Source: Nostoc linckia FACHB-104
GTDB taxonomy: Bacteria; Cyanobacteriota; Cyanobacteriia; Cyanobacteriales; Nostocaceae
Assembly: GCF_014696615.1 (NCBI RefSeq)
Contig: NZ_JACJQJ010000010.1
Location: forward strand, 113,844 to 177,843
DNA length: 64,000 nucleotides
Direction of reading: 5' to 3'
Position 1 is the stretch's first letter; each line of letters starts with the position of its first letter. Below the pieces are notes generated by a model. It made no database searches, was not told the origin of the DNA, and saw only the letters and a program-made list of their open reading frames with translations. The translations under genes and the position numbers were made by a program. This document shows positions 49,759 through 59,154 of the stretch, piece by piece.

Positions 49759-49898
49759 GAGGGATTGGGGATTGGGGAACTCGGGGCCCCCTCTGGGGAT
49801 TAGGGGTAATGGGGATTGGGGAACAAGGACAGAAGAAGAAATAACTGTTTACCCTTGACCCTTACCCCTTGACCCTTACCCTTAAAAACCCCAAACAC

Positions 49899-50105
49899 CT
49901 AGTCAAGCTTTAACGCATTGACTGGAACATCATCCCAATTCTCAACTATCCTTATTTGCGCTAACCAACCAGATGCCTTTTGTGTGTCACTCAAATTCTG
50001 CTCAAATGATTCATGACAATCTTTGGCTTGAGATTCGTCACAACAGGCAATACAAGCATGAATCATGCCAGACGGATCAATTTGCTCGTTTACCCAAATA
50101 GTCAT
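49899..50105 (-). CDS. Small conserved hypothetical protein, 68 aa
   Basis: A clear ribosome site (AGAGGA) lies eight bases before the ATG. The protein is small and Cys-rich: MIHACIACCDESQAKDCHES contains four Cys, then a Trp-containing tail NWDDVPVNALKL. I know no family. The four Cys could bind a metal, but the spacing does not fit a standard zinc ribbon. It stands alone. Confidence 0.65.
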   Translation of the reverse strand: MTIWVNEQIDPSGMIHACIACCDESQAKDCHESFEQNLSDTQKASGWLAQIRIVENWDDVPVNALKLD

Positions 50106-50700
50106 GGATTATCCTCTCTTCAAAACTGTAGCGAAAAATTCAATTTGTGATTCTAGAATATCTAGAAAATCTGAAAAATTGGTGAATATATTTGATTTGT
50201 TAACATACTCCTTCAGCTAGGCAATGAAAAATTAAATTTTGTCACAAAAAATTTAAAATAGCTAGAGCCAATACCAAGCGAACTATGTTTCAAAAATAAC
50301 TACTAAATAGTATAGATAACAGACAAGAAATATGAGATTTTTTATACAAAATTTAGTATTACTATAAACAGGCTCAAGGTTATAGGCAACAACGGAATCT
50401 CTCTTTGAAAGCTGTATGTAACCCTACTCTAATACAACACCCTATTTACGAATAGCACTTACTTAGGTAAAAGTTTCTACCCAGAACCCCGATTTTTGAA
50501 AAAGTCGGGGTTCTAAATTTCGCTAAAGTAAGTGAAATTCCACCCTATTTACAGCATCTTGCAATTGCATAAGGTACAAGATTTACCGGAGATGATAGTA
50601 CCCAAAACCTGGATGTATTGTATGTAACAAGTACATAATTTTTTCATATCCCAAGGGGATTTATCATTGTTTAATCCAAAACCCCAAATCTAAAATCTAA
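50106..50700. other. Non-coding region with a nested palindrome
   Basis: No gene. CACTTACTTAGGTAAAAG and its partner (about 50455-50535) flank a second stem, AGAACCCCGA...TCGGGGTTCT (50483-50514), making a nested hairpin of about 80 bases. The rest is AT-rich. Then CTAAAATCTAA-type heptamers lead to the element at 50701. Confidence 0.5.
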
Positions 50701-50799
50701 TACCAATTTGAAAAAAGAAGGCGACAGATTGTAGGGGCAAGGCAATGCCTTAGCCTCTAGAATATATTGATGTGCCGCCAACATTATTTGAATTGGTAT
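50701..50799 (-). repeat. TACCAATT-family dispersed element, second complete copy
   Basis: Begins TACCAATTTGAAAAA and ends CAAT-ATTTGAATTGGTA, inverse to the 24533 copy. Shared order: GACAGATTGTAGGGGC, core GGGGCAAGGCAATGCCTTAGCC, TCTAGAATATATTG. 99 bases. Like the others it lies close to a gene end (the kinase at 50815). Confidence 0.78.
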
Positions 50800-50814
50800 A
50801 AAATTGCTAATTTG

Positions 50815-52203
50815 TTACCCATTAAGTTTTATAGGAATTGTAATAATAAACTCTGTACCTTCACCAACTGTAGACCTATATTGCAGTTGACCGCCATGCT
50901 TTTCTACAACAATTTGATAACTGATAGATAGCCCCAATCCAGTACCTTTACCAACAGGTTTAGTGGTGAAAAAAGGGTCAAATAATTGTTTTTGAATATG
51001 CTTAGGAATACCGGAGCCATTATCGGCAATACGAATAACTATTTGTTGATCATTAATTAATTCTGTATGAATACGAATTAAAGGACATTTTTGTGAAGAT
51101 TCAGGTGGTTTACAACTCAACTCTGAAAAATTAAAACCTTCAAATATCGCATCAATAGCATTAGCAATAATATTCATAAATACTTGATTAATTAGCCCAG
51201 GATAGCATTCTATCAATGGTAAATCGCCATATTCTTTAAAAATAGTGATTATTTGTTCTGTTTGATGATTTTTGAGGCGGCTTTGCAAGACTAATAAAGT
51301 ACTATCAATACCTGCATGAATATTTACTTTTTTTCTTTCAGATTCATCAAGGCGAGAGAAATTGCGTAAAGCTAAAACTATTTCTTGAATACGGTCTGTA
51401 CCAACTTTCATAGAACTAAGTAGCTGCAGGAAATCAGCACTTAAAAAATCTAGTTCAATATCAGCGATCGCATTTTGAATTTCTGCTACTGGTTCGGGAT
51501 AATATTGTTGGTACAGGTTAATTAAATCTAGTAAATCTTGACTGTAGTTAATGGCATACACCAGATTACCTGCAATAAAACTGACTGGATTATTAATTTC
51601 ATGGGCAATTCCAGCTACCAGTTGTCCTAAAGCCGCCATTTTTTCATTTTGTAGCAATCTTGTATAGTTCTGTTTAAGATTGCTAAATCCCGCTTTAGTG
51701 GTTTTAGATTCTGCTTCTACTTGCTGAAGTTGGATAAGTGTTAAAACATGAATTTGGGAATGGGCTAAAAGTAACTGATGAACATCTAATAGCTGATAAT
51801 TTCCGGATTTACTTTCTACTAGAATTGGTTCATAAACTAGCTGGGGCGCTCTTTGTAATGCTATCTGATTCGCTTCTACAATGAGGGTATATTCTGAAAT
51901 TATGCATACCTCTGGCTGAAGAAAATTAACTAGATGTTCGGCAGGGCGAGCAGCAAATAGGGATAAACTATAGGGGCGACTCATATGCTCAAAAAATCTT
52001 TGCCGTGAAATCATCCCTATATATTTTTCATTTCTAGTGATGATAATCCCTGGTAATAAAGGTTCTTCTTTAAATAGAGTAGTTAAATCGTTTACTGTAC
52101 GCGTTACCTCAACGTAAACCGACCACAGTGGTAATTCTTTCAAAGTTGAGTTTAATTGTAAGTTCAACTCATTAGCAATTTTCATGCTATGCATCGCCAG
52201 CAT
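50815..52203 (-). CDS. Histidine kinase with N-terminal CBS-like module
   Basis: 462 aa. The N-terminal 150 residues look like a CBS-domain pair (LPGIIITRNEKYIGMISRQR and PILVESKSGNYQLLDVHQ). A helical linker leads to HisKA with His201 in AGIAHEINNPVSFI, then the catalytic domain with NIIANAIDAI, IADNGSGIP and [11 protein letters not shown]. It is a cytoplasmic sensor kinase without a receiver. Its HisKA/catalytic part is close to that of the transporter-kinase fusion at 30254, including the insert with LINLYQQYYPEP, so the two are paralogues with different inputs. Confidence 0.88.
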   Translation of the reverse strand: MLAMHSMKIANELNLQLNSTLKELPLWSVYVEVTRTVNDLTTLFKEEPLLPGIIITRNEKYIGMISRQRFFEHMSRPYSLSLFAARPAEHLVNFLQPEVCIISEYTLIVEANQIALQRAPQLVYEPILVESKSGNYQLLDVHQLLLAHSQIHVLTLIQLQQVEAESKTTKAGFSNLKQNYTRLLQNEKMAALGQLVAGIAHEINNPVSFIAGNLVYAINYSQDLLDLINLYQQYYPEPVAEIQNAIADIELDFLSADFLQLLSSMKVGTDRIQEIVLALRNFSRLDESERKKVNIHAGIDSTLLVLQSRLKNHQTEQIITIFKEYGDLPLIECYPGLINQVFMNIIANAIDAIFEGFNFSELSCKPPESSQKCPLIRIHTELINDQQIVIRIADNGSGIPKHIQKQLFDPFFTTKPVGKGTGLGLSISYQIVVEKHGGQLQYRSTVGEGTEFIITIPIKLNG

Positions 52204-52880
52204 ACTTTCAATCCTTTACAGTTGAAGTAAGATTTTTAGTAATATCCTGTCCGTTTAAAGGCTTACTATTAAGACTGCAGATGAGCAGGGAAATAGTTTT
52301 TTTAGGTTCTTGCATAGATGAGTGATTTTTCATCTAGAGGACTTGATATCACACCCCAAATAACCATTGCAACAATTACAAAGTTAGTCAGACCTTACAA
52401 CTTATGTTTCCCTGATTGTTAGATAAAATCACAAGGCTGCTGAGAAATTATTGTTGTTACGGTATTCCCATGTATCTTAAAACTAGGGAGACAGATTGCT
52501 AATGGTAATAAAAGATAGCAATAATAAGCTATTCTGCTTTTAAGTTGCACAATCCATCGTGAGGGCTGTTGACGGTTGACCGTTGACAGCCTTGATTAGT
52601 ATTTATGCAATTTAGATGCGTATTAGTTTAAATGAGTTGTGAAAATATTCGTTGAGGTAGGGAATAGAGACTAAGAAATAAAAATTTGTCAATGATTTAG
52701 GGGACTAGCAAATAAAAAAATATCCCAAACTTTTTGCGGAATGGGCATCTTAGTAGGGTGCAAGATGCTTACCCCACAAAATGGATAATTTATTTTTGGA
52801 AAGACCCTATGACTGCTATAGCATAGCAGGAAATTACAGGTCAAACCAAAATCAAGCTGAACCAGGCTAGGAGGCTTCTA
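52204..52880. other. Non-coding region with a half MITE
   Basis: No gene. Near 52779-52811 lies half an AGGGACTTCCA-family element (AAATGGATAATTTATTTTTGG followed by a corrupted end). A short fold-back GTTGACGGTTGACCG lies at about 52568. An open frame at 52841-53122 is repeat sequence. Confidence 0.4.
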
Positions 52881-52996
52881 AAGGACTTCCAACAAAAAAA
52901 ATATTCTATCGCTTTGTCAGCAGAGGAAGCAGAGGAAGCAGAGGAGAAAGAATCTGCCGCTATGACAATGGGATAATTTATTTTCTGGAAGTCCCT
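52881..52996 (-). mobile_element. MITE-like element, AGGGACTTCCA family, copy 4
   Basis: 116 bases. Ends AAGGACTTCCA (52881-52891) and TGGAAGTCCCT (52986-52996), with one end base changed. The interior has three GCAGAGGAA units instead of two, and has lost the GCGGGACGCTACGCG segment of the 24719 copy. Located 185 bases before mutS. Confidence 0.82.
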
Positions 52997-53180
52997 AAGT
53001 AAAAAAATGTGAGTTGTTTTGACAAGCAGGAGTAGCAGGAGATATAGGGGGAGAAAAGATGTCATAGTGATATGCTTAGAAGTCACAGAATAAGAAAAAA
53101 ACCTGGAGCGATCGCAATTCAAGTATCAATCACGTTATCATCGGATGTTGTGGCTTTGCCGTGCGTAACTCCTAGTATTT

Positions 53181-55772
53181 ATGACAGCTTTTGATTCTGA
53201 ATTTCAGCCAACGGAATCCAATCATCCAACTGCGCCTCACTCGGACACGCGACTGGTAGACCGCAGCAAGCTGAGTAAGATGTACCAGCATTATGTAGAA
53301 ATGAAGGATAAGTATCCTCATGCACTGTTGCTGTATCGCGTAGGGGATTTCTTTGAAACTTTTTTCCAAGATGCTGTCACTGTATCTCGCGAACTGGAAC
53401 TAGTTCTCACTAGCAAACACGGTGGTGAAGTGGGACGGGTGGCGATGACTGGGGTACCCCACCATGCTTGGGAACGCTACACTACCCAGCTGGTAGAGAA
53501 AGGCTACGCTGTGGTGATTTGTGACCAAGTAGAAGATGCTTCCGAAGCTGTGGGTTTGGTACGGCGTGAGGTGACACGCATCCTTACCCCTGGGACGTTG
53601 CTAGAAGAAGGAATGCTAAAAGCTAGTCGCAATAATTACCTTGTTGCTGTGGTAATTGCGGGTAATTATTGGGGTTTAGCCTATGCAGATATATCAACGG
53701 GGGAATTTCTCACAACTCAAGGAAGTGATTTAGAACACCTCACCCAAGAATTAATGCGCTTACAGCCTTCCGAAGTGCTGTTTCCTACCAATGCTCCCGA
53801 TTTGGGTAGTATATTGCGTCCAGGAGAAACTTCGCCACATTTGCCGCAATGTTTACCACCTGCTTTTTGTTATAGTTTGCGATCGCAAGTACCATTTTCT
53901 GCGGGAGAAGCCAGAAGTAGATTATTGCAGAAATTCAAAGTGCGATCGCTCGAAGGTCTTGGTTGCGAACACCTCCCCCTCGCTGTGCGGGCGGCTGGTG
54001 GTCTTTTAGAATATTTGGCAGAGACGCAAAAAGAAAACTCTGTCCCGCTGCAGTTATTACGCACCTATACGGTTACCGATTATCTCATTGTTGACCATCA
54101 AACCCGGCGTAACTTAGAAATTACCCAAACCGTTCGTGATGGTACTTTCCACGGTTCCCTGCTGTGGGCGTTAGATAGAACGAACACTGCAATGGGCGGA
54201 CGGGCTTTGCGGCGGTGGTTACTGCAACCACTGATCGATATTAAAGGCATTCAAGCCAGGCAAGATACCATTCAAGAATTAGTCGAGAATACAGCATTAC
54301 GTCAAGATTTGCGGCAGTTACTCCGCCAAATTTATGACTTGGAACGGTTAACAGGTAGGGCTGGTTCGGGGACTGCAAATGCTAAAGATTTGGTAGCTTT
54401 GGCAGATTCTCTCTCTCGCTTACCAGAATTATCAGAGTTAGTCAGTGAAGCTGCTTCTCCCTTCTTGAGGGCTTTGCAGAAAGTACCAGCAAAATTAGAA
54501 GAGTTGGCACAAAAATTACACGCCCATATTGTCGAGTCGCCACCCATACATATTAAAGAAGGTGGTTTAATTCGCGCTGGTGTGAATAATTTATTGGATG
54601 AGAGCAAAGCCACTGTAGAAGCTGATCAGCAGTGGATTGCTACCTTGGAAGTTGATGAGAGGGCAAGAACAGGCATCCCCACTTTAAAGGTAGGATTTAA
54701 TAAAACCTTTGGTTACTACATCAGTATTTCTCGTGCTAAATCCGACCAAGTTCCCAGTAATTACATCCGCAAGCAGACGCTAACAAATGAAGAACGTTAC
54801 ATCACTCCCGAATTAAAAGAACGGGAAGCCCGAATTCTTTCCGCCCGTGATGATTTAAATCAATTGGAATATGAGATTTTTGTCGCCCTGCGGGAAGAAG
54901 TGGGAGAACAGGCGGAGGTAATTCGCAATCTGTCGCGCGCTGTGGCGGCGGTGGATGTGTTATGTGGTTTAGCGGAGTTAGCGGTAAATCAAGGCTATTG
55001 TCGCCCGCAAATGGTAGCAGGAAGGGAAATTCAAATTGTCGATGGGCGACATCCGGTAGTGGAACAGTCGATACCTTCAGGTTTCTTTGTCCCCAACTCT
55101 ACACAGTTAGGTCATCAGTCAACTACAGATGACAAAGGACAAATGACAAATGACAACCCAGATCTCATTATCCTGACTGGGCCCAATGCTAGCGGTAAGA
55201 GTTGTTATTTGCGTCAGGTAGGCTTAATTCAGTTAATGGCGCAAACAGGGAGTTTTGTGCCGGCGAGATTTGCCAAGTTGGGAGTTTGCGATCGCATTTT
55301 TACCCGTGTGGGTGCAGTTGATGATTTAGCTACAGGTCAATCTACCTTTATGGTAGAGATGAACGAAACCGCCAATATTCTCAATCATGCCACATCGCGA
55401 TCGCTCGTACTTTTAGATGAAATTGGTCGCGGAACTGCAACTTTTGATGGGCTATCTATCGCTTGGGCTGTAGCTGAATATTTAGCAACAGATATCAAAG
55501 CCCGGACAATTTTTGCCACCCATTACCACGAGTTAAACGAACTTGCGGGAATGTTAGCAAATGTGGCTAATTATCAGGTAACAGTCAAAGAATTACCCGA
55601 CCAAATTATCTTTTTACACCAAGTCCAACCAGGGGGCGCTGATAAATCTTACGGTATTGAAGCGGGAAGGCTAGCGGGTTTACCATCTGTGGTGATTCAA
55701 CGAGCAAAACAAGTCATGGGGCAAATCGAAAAGCACAGTAAAATTGCGATGGGCTTACAAAACCTCGATTAG
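53181..55772 (+). CDS. mutS: DNA mismatch repair protein MutS
   Basis: 863 aa with all MutS domains. Mismatch-binding domain I carries the Phe-x-Glu motif in [13 protein letters not shown]. Connector, lever and clamp follow, with [20 protein letters not shown] near the clamp. The ATPase has Walker A GPNASGKS at 667-674, then STFMVEMNE and the Walker B region [14 protein letters not shown]. Just before Walker A, residues 647-660 ([14 protein letters not shown]) are encoded by a heptamer-type repeat (ATGACAA units, 55128-55157), an insertion relative to MutS proteins in general. The frame stays open, so it is probably functional. Alternative starts are not supported. Confidence 0.95.
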   Translation: MTAFDSEFQPTESNHPTAPHSDTRLVDRSKLSKMYQHYVEMKDKYPHALLLYRVGDFFETFFQDAVTVSRELELVLTSKHGGEVGRVAMTGVPHHAWERYTTQLVEKGYAVVICDQVEDASEAVGLVRREVTRILTPGTLLEEGMLKASRNNYLVAVVIAGNYWGLAYADISTGEFLTTQGSDLEHLTQELMRLQPSEVLFPTNAPDLGSILRPGETSPHLPQCLPPAFCYSLRSQVPFSAGEARSRLLQKFKVRSLEGLGCEHLPLAVRAAGGLLEYLAETQKENSVPLQLLRTYTVTDYLIVDHQTRRNLEITQTVRDGTFHGSLLWALDRTNTAMGGRALRRWLLQPLIDIKGIQARQDTIQELVENTALRQDLRQLLRQIYDLERLTGRAGSGTANAKDLVALADSLSRLPELSELVSEAASPFLRALQKVPAKLEELAQKLHAHIVESPPIHIKEGGLIRAGVNNLLDESKATVEADQQWIATLEVDERARTGIPTLKVGFNKTFGYYISISRAKSDQVPSNYIRKQTLTNEERYITPELKEREARILSARDDLNQLEYEIFVALREEVGEQAEVIRNLSRAVAAVDVLCGLAELAVNQGYCRPQMVAGREIQIVDGRHPVVEQSIPSGFFVPNSTQLGHQSTTDDKGQMTNDNPDLIILTGPNASGKSCYLRQVGLIQLMAQTGSFVPARFAKLGVCDRIFTRVGAVDDLATGQSTFMVEMNETANILNHATSRSLVLLDEIGRGTATFDGLSIAWAVAEYLATDIKARTIFATHYHELNELAGMLANVANYQVTVKELPDQIIFLHQVQPGGADKSYGIEAGRLAGLPSVVIQRAKQVMGQIEKHSKIAMGLQNLD

Positions 55773-55904
55773 AAACTCGTACATTTTGCACCATTCGCAA
55801 TATTGATAGGGTGGGTACGGCTAACAACTTTAAAATTAGAGTCGAGCGAAAATGAGAAAATGCCCACCTTTATATCTTAAAACCCACCCACTTTCCGAGG
55901 CGAT

Positions 55905-56543
55905 ATGCTTTTAGAACTGCAACAAATTATCGTCAAGCCAGGTCAACAAATGTTGCTCAAAGATGTTAGTTGGCAGCAGTTAGAAAATATTTTGGCAGAA
56001 ATGGGAGAACGCCGTGCATCTCGTATTTCCTATAGTCATGGCTGGTTAGAAATCATGGTTCCTCTACCCGAACACGAAAAAGATAAAGAATTGATTGGTG
56101 ATTTAGTCAAATTCTTACTAGAAGAACTCCAAATTGATTTTGAACCTTTTGGTTCTACAACACTAAAAAATGAGCGAATGCAGCAAGCTGTAGAACCAGA
56201 TACCTCTTTCTATATTCAAAATCAAGCTGCTGTCATAGGTAAAAATCGGATTGATTTAACTGTAGATCCACCACCAGATTTAGCTATCGAAATTGATATT
56301 ACTTCCCGCACAAAATTTAATAACTATGAAATATTGGGAGTTCCAGAACTTTGGCGATATACTCAACAAGGCTTAGAAATATTTTTATTAGTAGAAGGTA
56401 AATATATAAAATCTCAGTCAAGTCCTAATTTTTCTAATATTCCAATTATTGAATTGGTAAATGAGTATGTACAGCAGTGTTTAACTGTTGGCAGGAGTCA
56501 GGCTATGCGTAATTTTAAAACTTGGGTTAAGAATAATTTTTAG
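55905..56543 (+). CDS. Uma2 family protein (DUF820, putative endonuclease)
   Basis: 212 aa with a PD-(D/E)xK nuclease-like fold. Recognisable parts: RISYSHGWLEIMVPLPEHE, VEPDTSFYIQN (the usual PD-like position), PPPDLAIEIDITSRTKFN with the E-x-D/K-like acidic pair, and ILGVPELWRY. Uma2 genes are abundant in cyanobacteria and of unknown function. It follows mutS after 130 bases that include a GGTGGGTA/TGCCCACC fold-back, so it is probably separate. Convergent with the caspase gene. Confidence 0.85.
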   Translation: MLLELQQIIVKPGQQMLLKDVSWQQLENILAEMGERRASRISYSHGWLEIMVPLPEHEKDKELIGDLVKFLLEELQIDFEPFGSTTLKNERMQQAVEPDTSFYIQNQAAVIGKNRIDLTVDPPPDLAIEIDITSRTKFNNYEILGVPELWRYTQQGLEIFLLVEGKYIKSQSSPNFSNIPIIELVNEYVQQCLTVGRSQAMRNFKTWVKNNF

Positions 56544-56605
56544 TTTATACATACCTGGCGAATTCATATATTGTTATTTGAAATAACTATAGAAGTGAAT
56601 GCTTG

Positions 56606-59125
56606 CTAATTAGATATTTGAGGCTGCACTATTTCATATCCTGTAGTTGTGAGATTTAGAGTACCCAGTTGTAGTAACTGAACTTCTGTATCTTGATCTT
56701 TACGATCACCTTGAAAATGGACTTTGCCCGTTACGCCATTCACAAAAAAATCTTTGTCACCTAGTTTGTTTTTCAGTTCTTCACGAGGGTTAGTAGACTT
56801 TTGTACACTAGGAACTTCGATGGCTGTAATAATTGCCTTTGTTGCATCATAAGCCATAGCAGTACGCCAAGTCACAGTAGCATTGTGCCAATTCACATTT
56901 TTCCCCCACAACTGAGTAGCTTTATCTGCAAAAGCTTTTCCTCTTCCAGCAACTGGATTCCAGGGAACTGCTAATACCAAGTTTTTCAGATCTGATCCTA
57001 TTTCTATTGTTTTAGCAGTGTTCATAGTAGAAGATGCCAATACTAGCTTTACCTGTTGCTGGTTTGCTAATTTTAATATTTCTATAGCTTTATCAATTGT
57101 ATTTTTTACACCTGGTAGTAAGAGCATAGAAGCTTGCTGAACTCTAGCTCGAAAAACTATATTATTAATATTTAATTTGGAATTAGCAAGATTACAATCT
57201 ACATTAATAATTTTGCGTGAGTTATCTTGAAATTTATCTTGAAATTTTTCTCGGAAAACCCTGCTAGCAGATGCGTCATCATCCCAACAAATAATAATAT
57301 TATTTACATTTTTACTTTTGGCATATTCATAAAGTTCTTGAACAACACCATCAATTGCTGGCATAGTGTGAAATATAGGTGGATCATTTGGTAGTTGATG
57401 AGCATCGCTTGTAGGGCTAATCATTACTAATCTTCCTATATCATAGGCAGTATGAGCAGCTATTGAAGCTTCACTAGAGTTATGTCCTACTACTGCTAAA
57501 ACACTTGAATATAGAGGATTATTCACGAAGTTGTCTGCGATTTTTTTTGCATCTTCCTTTTCATTATTATCGTTAGCAATAACGACTTGTAATAACCTAC
57601 CATGAGCTCCATTCTGCTGATTAAATTCATTTTGTGCTTGAGCTACACCACGCAATATTTCTTTAGCAACCTGAAGGTTTATTCCTATGGGAATAGCAAC
57701 TGCTATTTTTAAAGTATTACCTTGTTTAGCTGCCTGAGAGTTATTCAGATAAATTAGGGTTTCTGGATCATCTAGATGATTACTTAATGATATTTTGAAT
57801 TTTTCTATAGCTGCCCCAAAATTGCCCTTAGCAAATGCTTCAACACCAGCTTGTTTTTCTGAATTGCTATCTTGCTTAATTAAAATCTCTTCACCAAGAC
57901 TGATGTTATTTTCTAAATTAGCAACTTTGTTTCTATTTTCAAAATATGATTTAATAAATAAGGTGCTGAATACACCAAATACACCAACAACAATGCCTAT
58001 AAATAAATATCCTATCAACTGAGGATCTATATATTTTTTTGTAGAGGTTGGTTTCTTTTCATCCTTAAGAGAAGTCTCAATTAGAGCTATATCTTCATCT
58101 CTTAATCCTAAAAATTGCTGAAGACGTTTTAAGTCGGCACGAGTAGACTCGCTAATAATAGAAAACTCACTGCCAATTGCTTTTATTAAGGCTTTCTTAT
58201 ATTCTTCTAAATGTGATTGGTAATCCTGATAAGGTTTTAAAACTTCTGCTTCTATTGTAGCAATATCTTCCGGCGTTATTTTTAACTTCTCTGCTAACTT
58301 ATTTAATACAGTGCGACCAATATATGAAATTTCACCGTCTCTCAACCAATACTCAAATTCTCGACGATATTTGAGCTTTGGATCTTGACGCGAAGCCTGA
58401 GCAATTTGAATTTTATAACCTTCTTTAATTGCATATATTTCCGGTTTCATTGCTGGAGTTGCACCTTGTACTTTTTTAGTTGCATACTCGTGTAATTCAT
58501 CAGCAGAAATCCAACCATCTTCATCTTTATCTGCGGCTCCAGTCTCTAAACCTTCAACGATATAGTGCGTGTAAGTTGAAGTATCTGATCCTTGCTGTTC
58601 AAAAGAATATTGGGTTGAAGTTGAAGATGTAAGAATAGCTCGTCCTTCTCCACCCAATTGATTCTTGACATCAACAAAACCATCATCTTTCGCTGCCATA
58701 CCCTCAGCAAACGCACCACTAAAGCAACAATCAAGAATTACAACCTCACGTCTAGAACGACTAGTGTTCATGACCTCATGTACAAAACTGGCGGGTACTG
58801 TCGTTGCCTTAATAAGTGCCCCTTTATTAGTTTTGCTGGTGTTGCGAGTAGCAAAGTAAAGTTTACCGCTTTCGTCTTTAATTCCATGCCCAGAAAAAAA
58901 TAGCAATAAGAGATCATCTTTTTGACGTTCAGCGAACAAAGCTTCTATGGCTTGAGCCATTCTTTCTCTTTGAGGATTTATCATCACTTCTATTTCATCA
59001 AAAGCGCCAATTGCCGAATTATCCAAAACTTGACGCATGGCCTCAACATCTTTTGTGGCAGCAGGTAATGACGTAAGGCCAGGTTCATACTCACTAACCC
59101 CTATTAAAAGAGCTATTTTTGCCAT
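56606..59125 (-). CDS. Membrane-anchored caspase-like protease with extracytoplasmic ligand-binding domain
   Basis: 839 aa in this order. Peptidase C14 (caspase) domain, residues 1-245: start MAKIALLIGVSEY, catalytic His80 in FFSGHG, Cys134 in LDCCFSGA, an EF-hand-like DKDEDGWISADEL (199-211). A helical region with two similar segments ending IEAEV and ALIETSL (265-352). One hydrophobic segment at 370-391. A short TPR-like helix pair (about 425-465). A type-1 periplasmic-binding domain (473-825; VVGHNSSEASIAAHTAYDIG, ISPTSDAHQL, the receptor family of branched-chain amino-acid ABC systems). By the positive-inside rule the caspase is inside and the binding domain outside. AAGGA precedes the start. 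The EACC1-like gene lies 29 bases upstream on the same strand. Confidence 0.85.
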   Translation of the reverse strand: MAKIALLIGVSEYEPGLTSLPAATKDVEAMRQVLDNSAIGAFDEIEVMINPQRERMAQAIEALFAERQKDDLLLLFFSGHGIKDESGKLYFATRNTSKTNKGALIKATTVPASFVHEVMNTSRSRREVVILDCCFSGAFAEGMAAKDDGFVDVKNQLGGEGRAILTSSTSTQYSFEQQGSDTSTYTHYIVEGLETGAADKDEDGWISADELHEYATKKVQGATPAMKPEIYAIKEGYKIQIAQASRQDPKLKYRREFEYWLRDGEISYIGRTVLNKLAEKLKITPEDIATIEAEVLKPYQDYQSHLEEYKKALIKAIGSEFSIISESTRADLKRLQQFLGLRDEDIALIETSLKDEKKPTSTKKYIDPQLIGYLFIGIVVGVFGVFSTLFIKSYFENRNKVANLENNISLGEEILIKQDSNSEKQAGVEAFAKGNFGAAIEKFKISLSNHLDDPETLIYLNNSQAAKQGNTLKIAVAIPIGINLQVAKEILRGVAQAQNEFNQQNGAHGRLLQVVIANDNNEKEDAKKIADNFVNNPLYSSVLAVVGHNSSEASIAAHTAYDIGRLVMISPTSDAHQLPNDPPIFHTMPAIDGVVQELYEYAKSKNVNNIIICWDDDASASRVFREKFQDKFQDNSRKIINVDCNLANSKLNINNIVFRARVQQASMLLLPGVKNTIDKAIEILKLANQQQVKLVLASSTMNTAKTIEIGSDLKNLVLAVPWNPVAGRGKAFADKATQLWGKNVNWHNATVTWRTAMAYDATKAIITAIEVPSVQKSTNPREELKNKLGDKDFFVNGVTGKVHFQGDRKDQDTEVQLLQLGTLNLTTTGYEIVQPQISN

Positions 59126-59154
59126 CGAGTTATTTTCCTTAGTAATATAATTTC

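Noticed and set aside
49759..49898. Possible terminator of the GH57 gene
   Set aside because: Only GGGGATT/CCCTTGA heptamers and a GGGGCCCC stretch are visible; no stem with a T-run.
52841..53122. 93-codon open frame on the minus strand before mutS
   Set aside because: Most of it is the MITE copy at 52881-52996.
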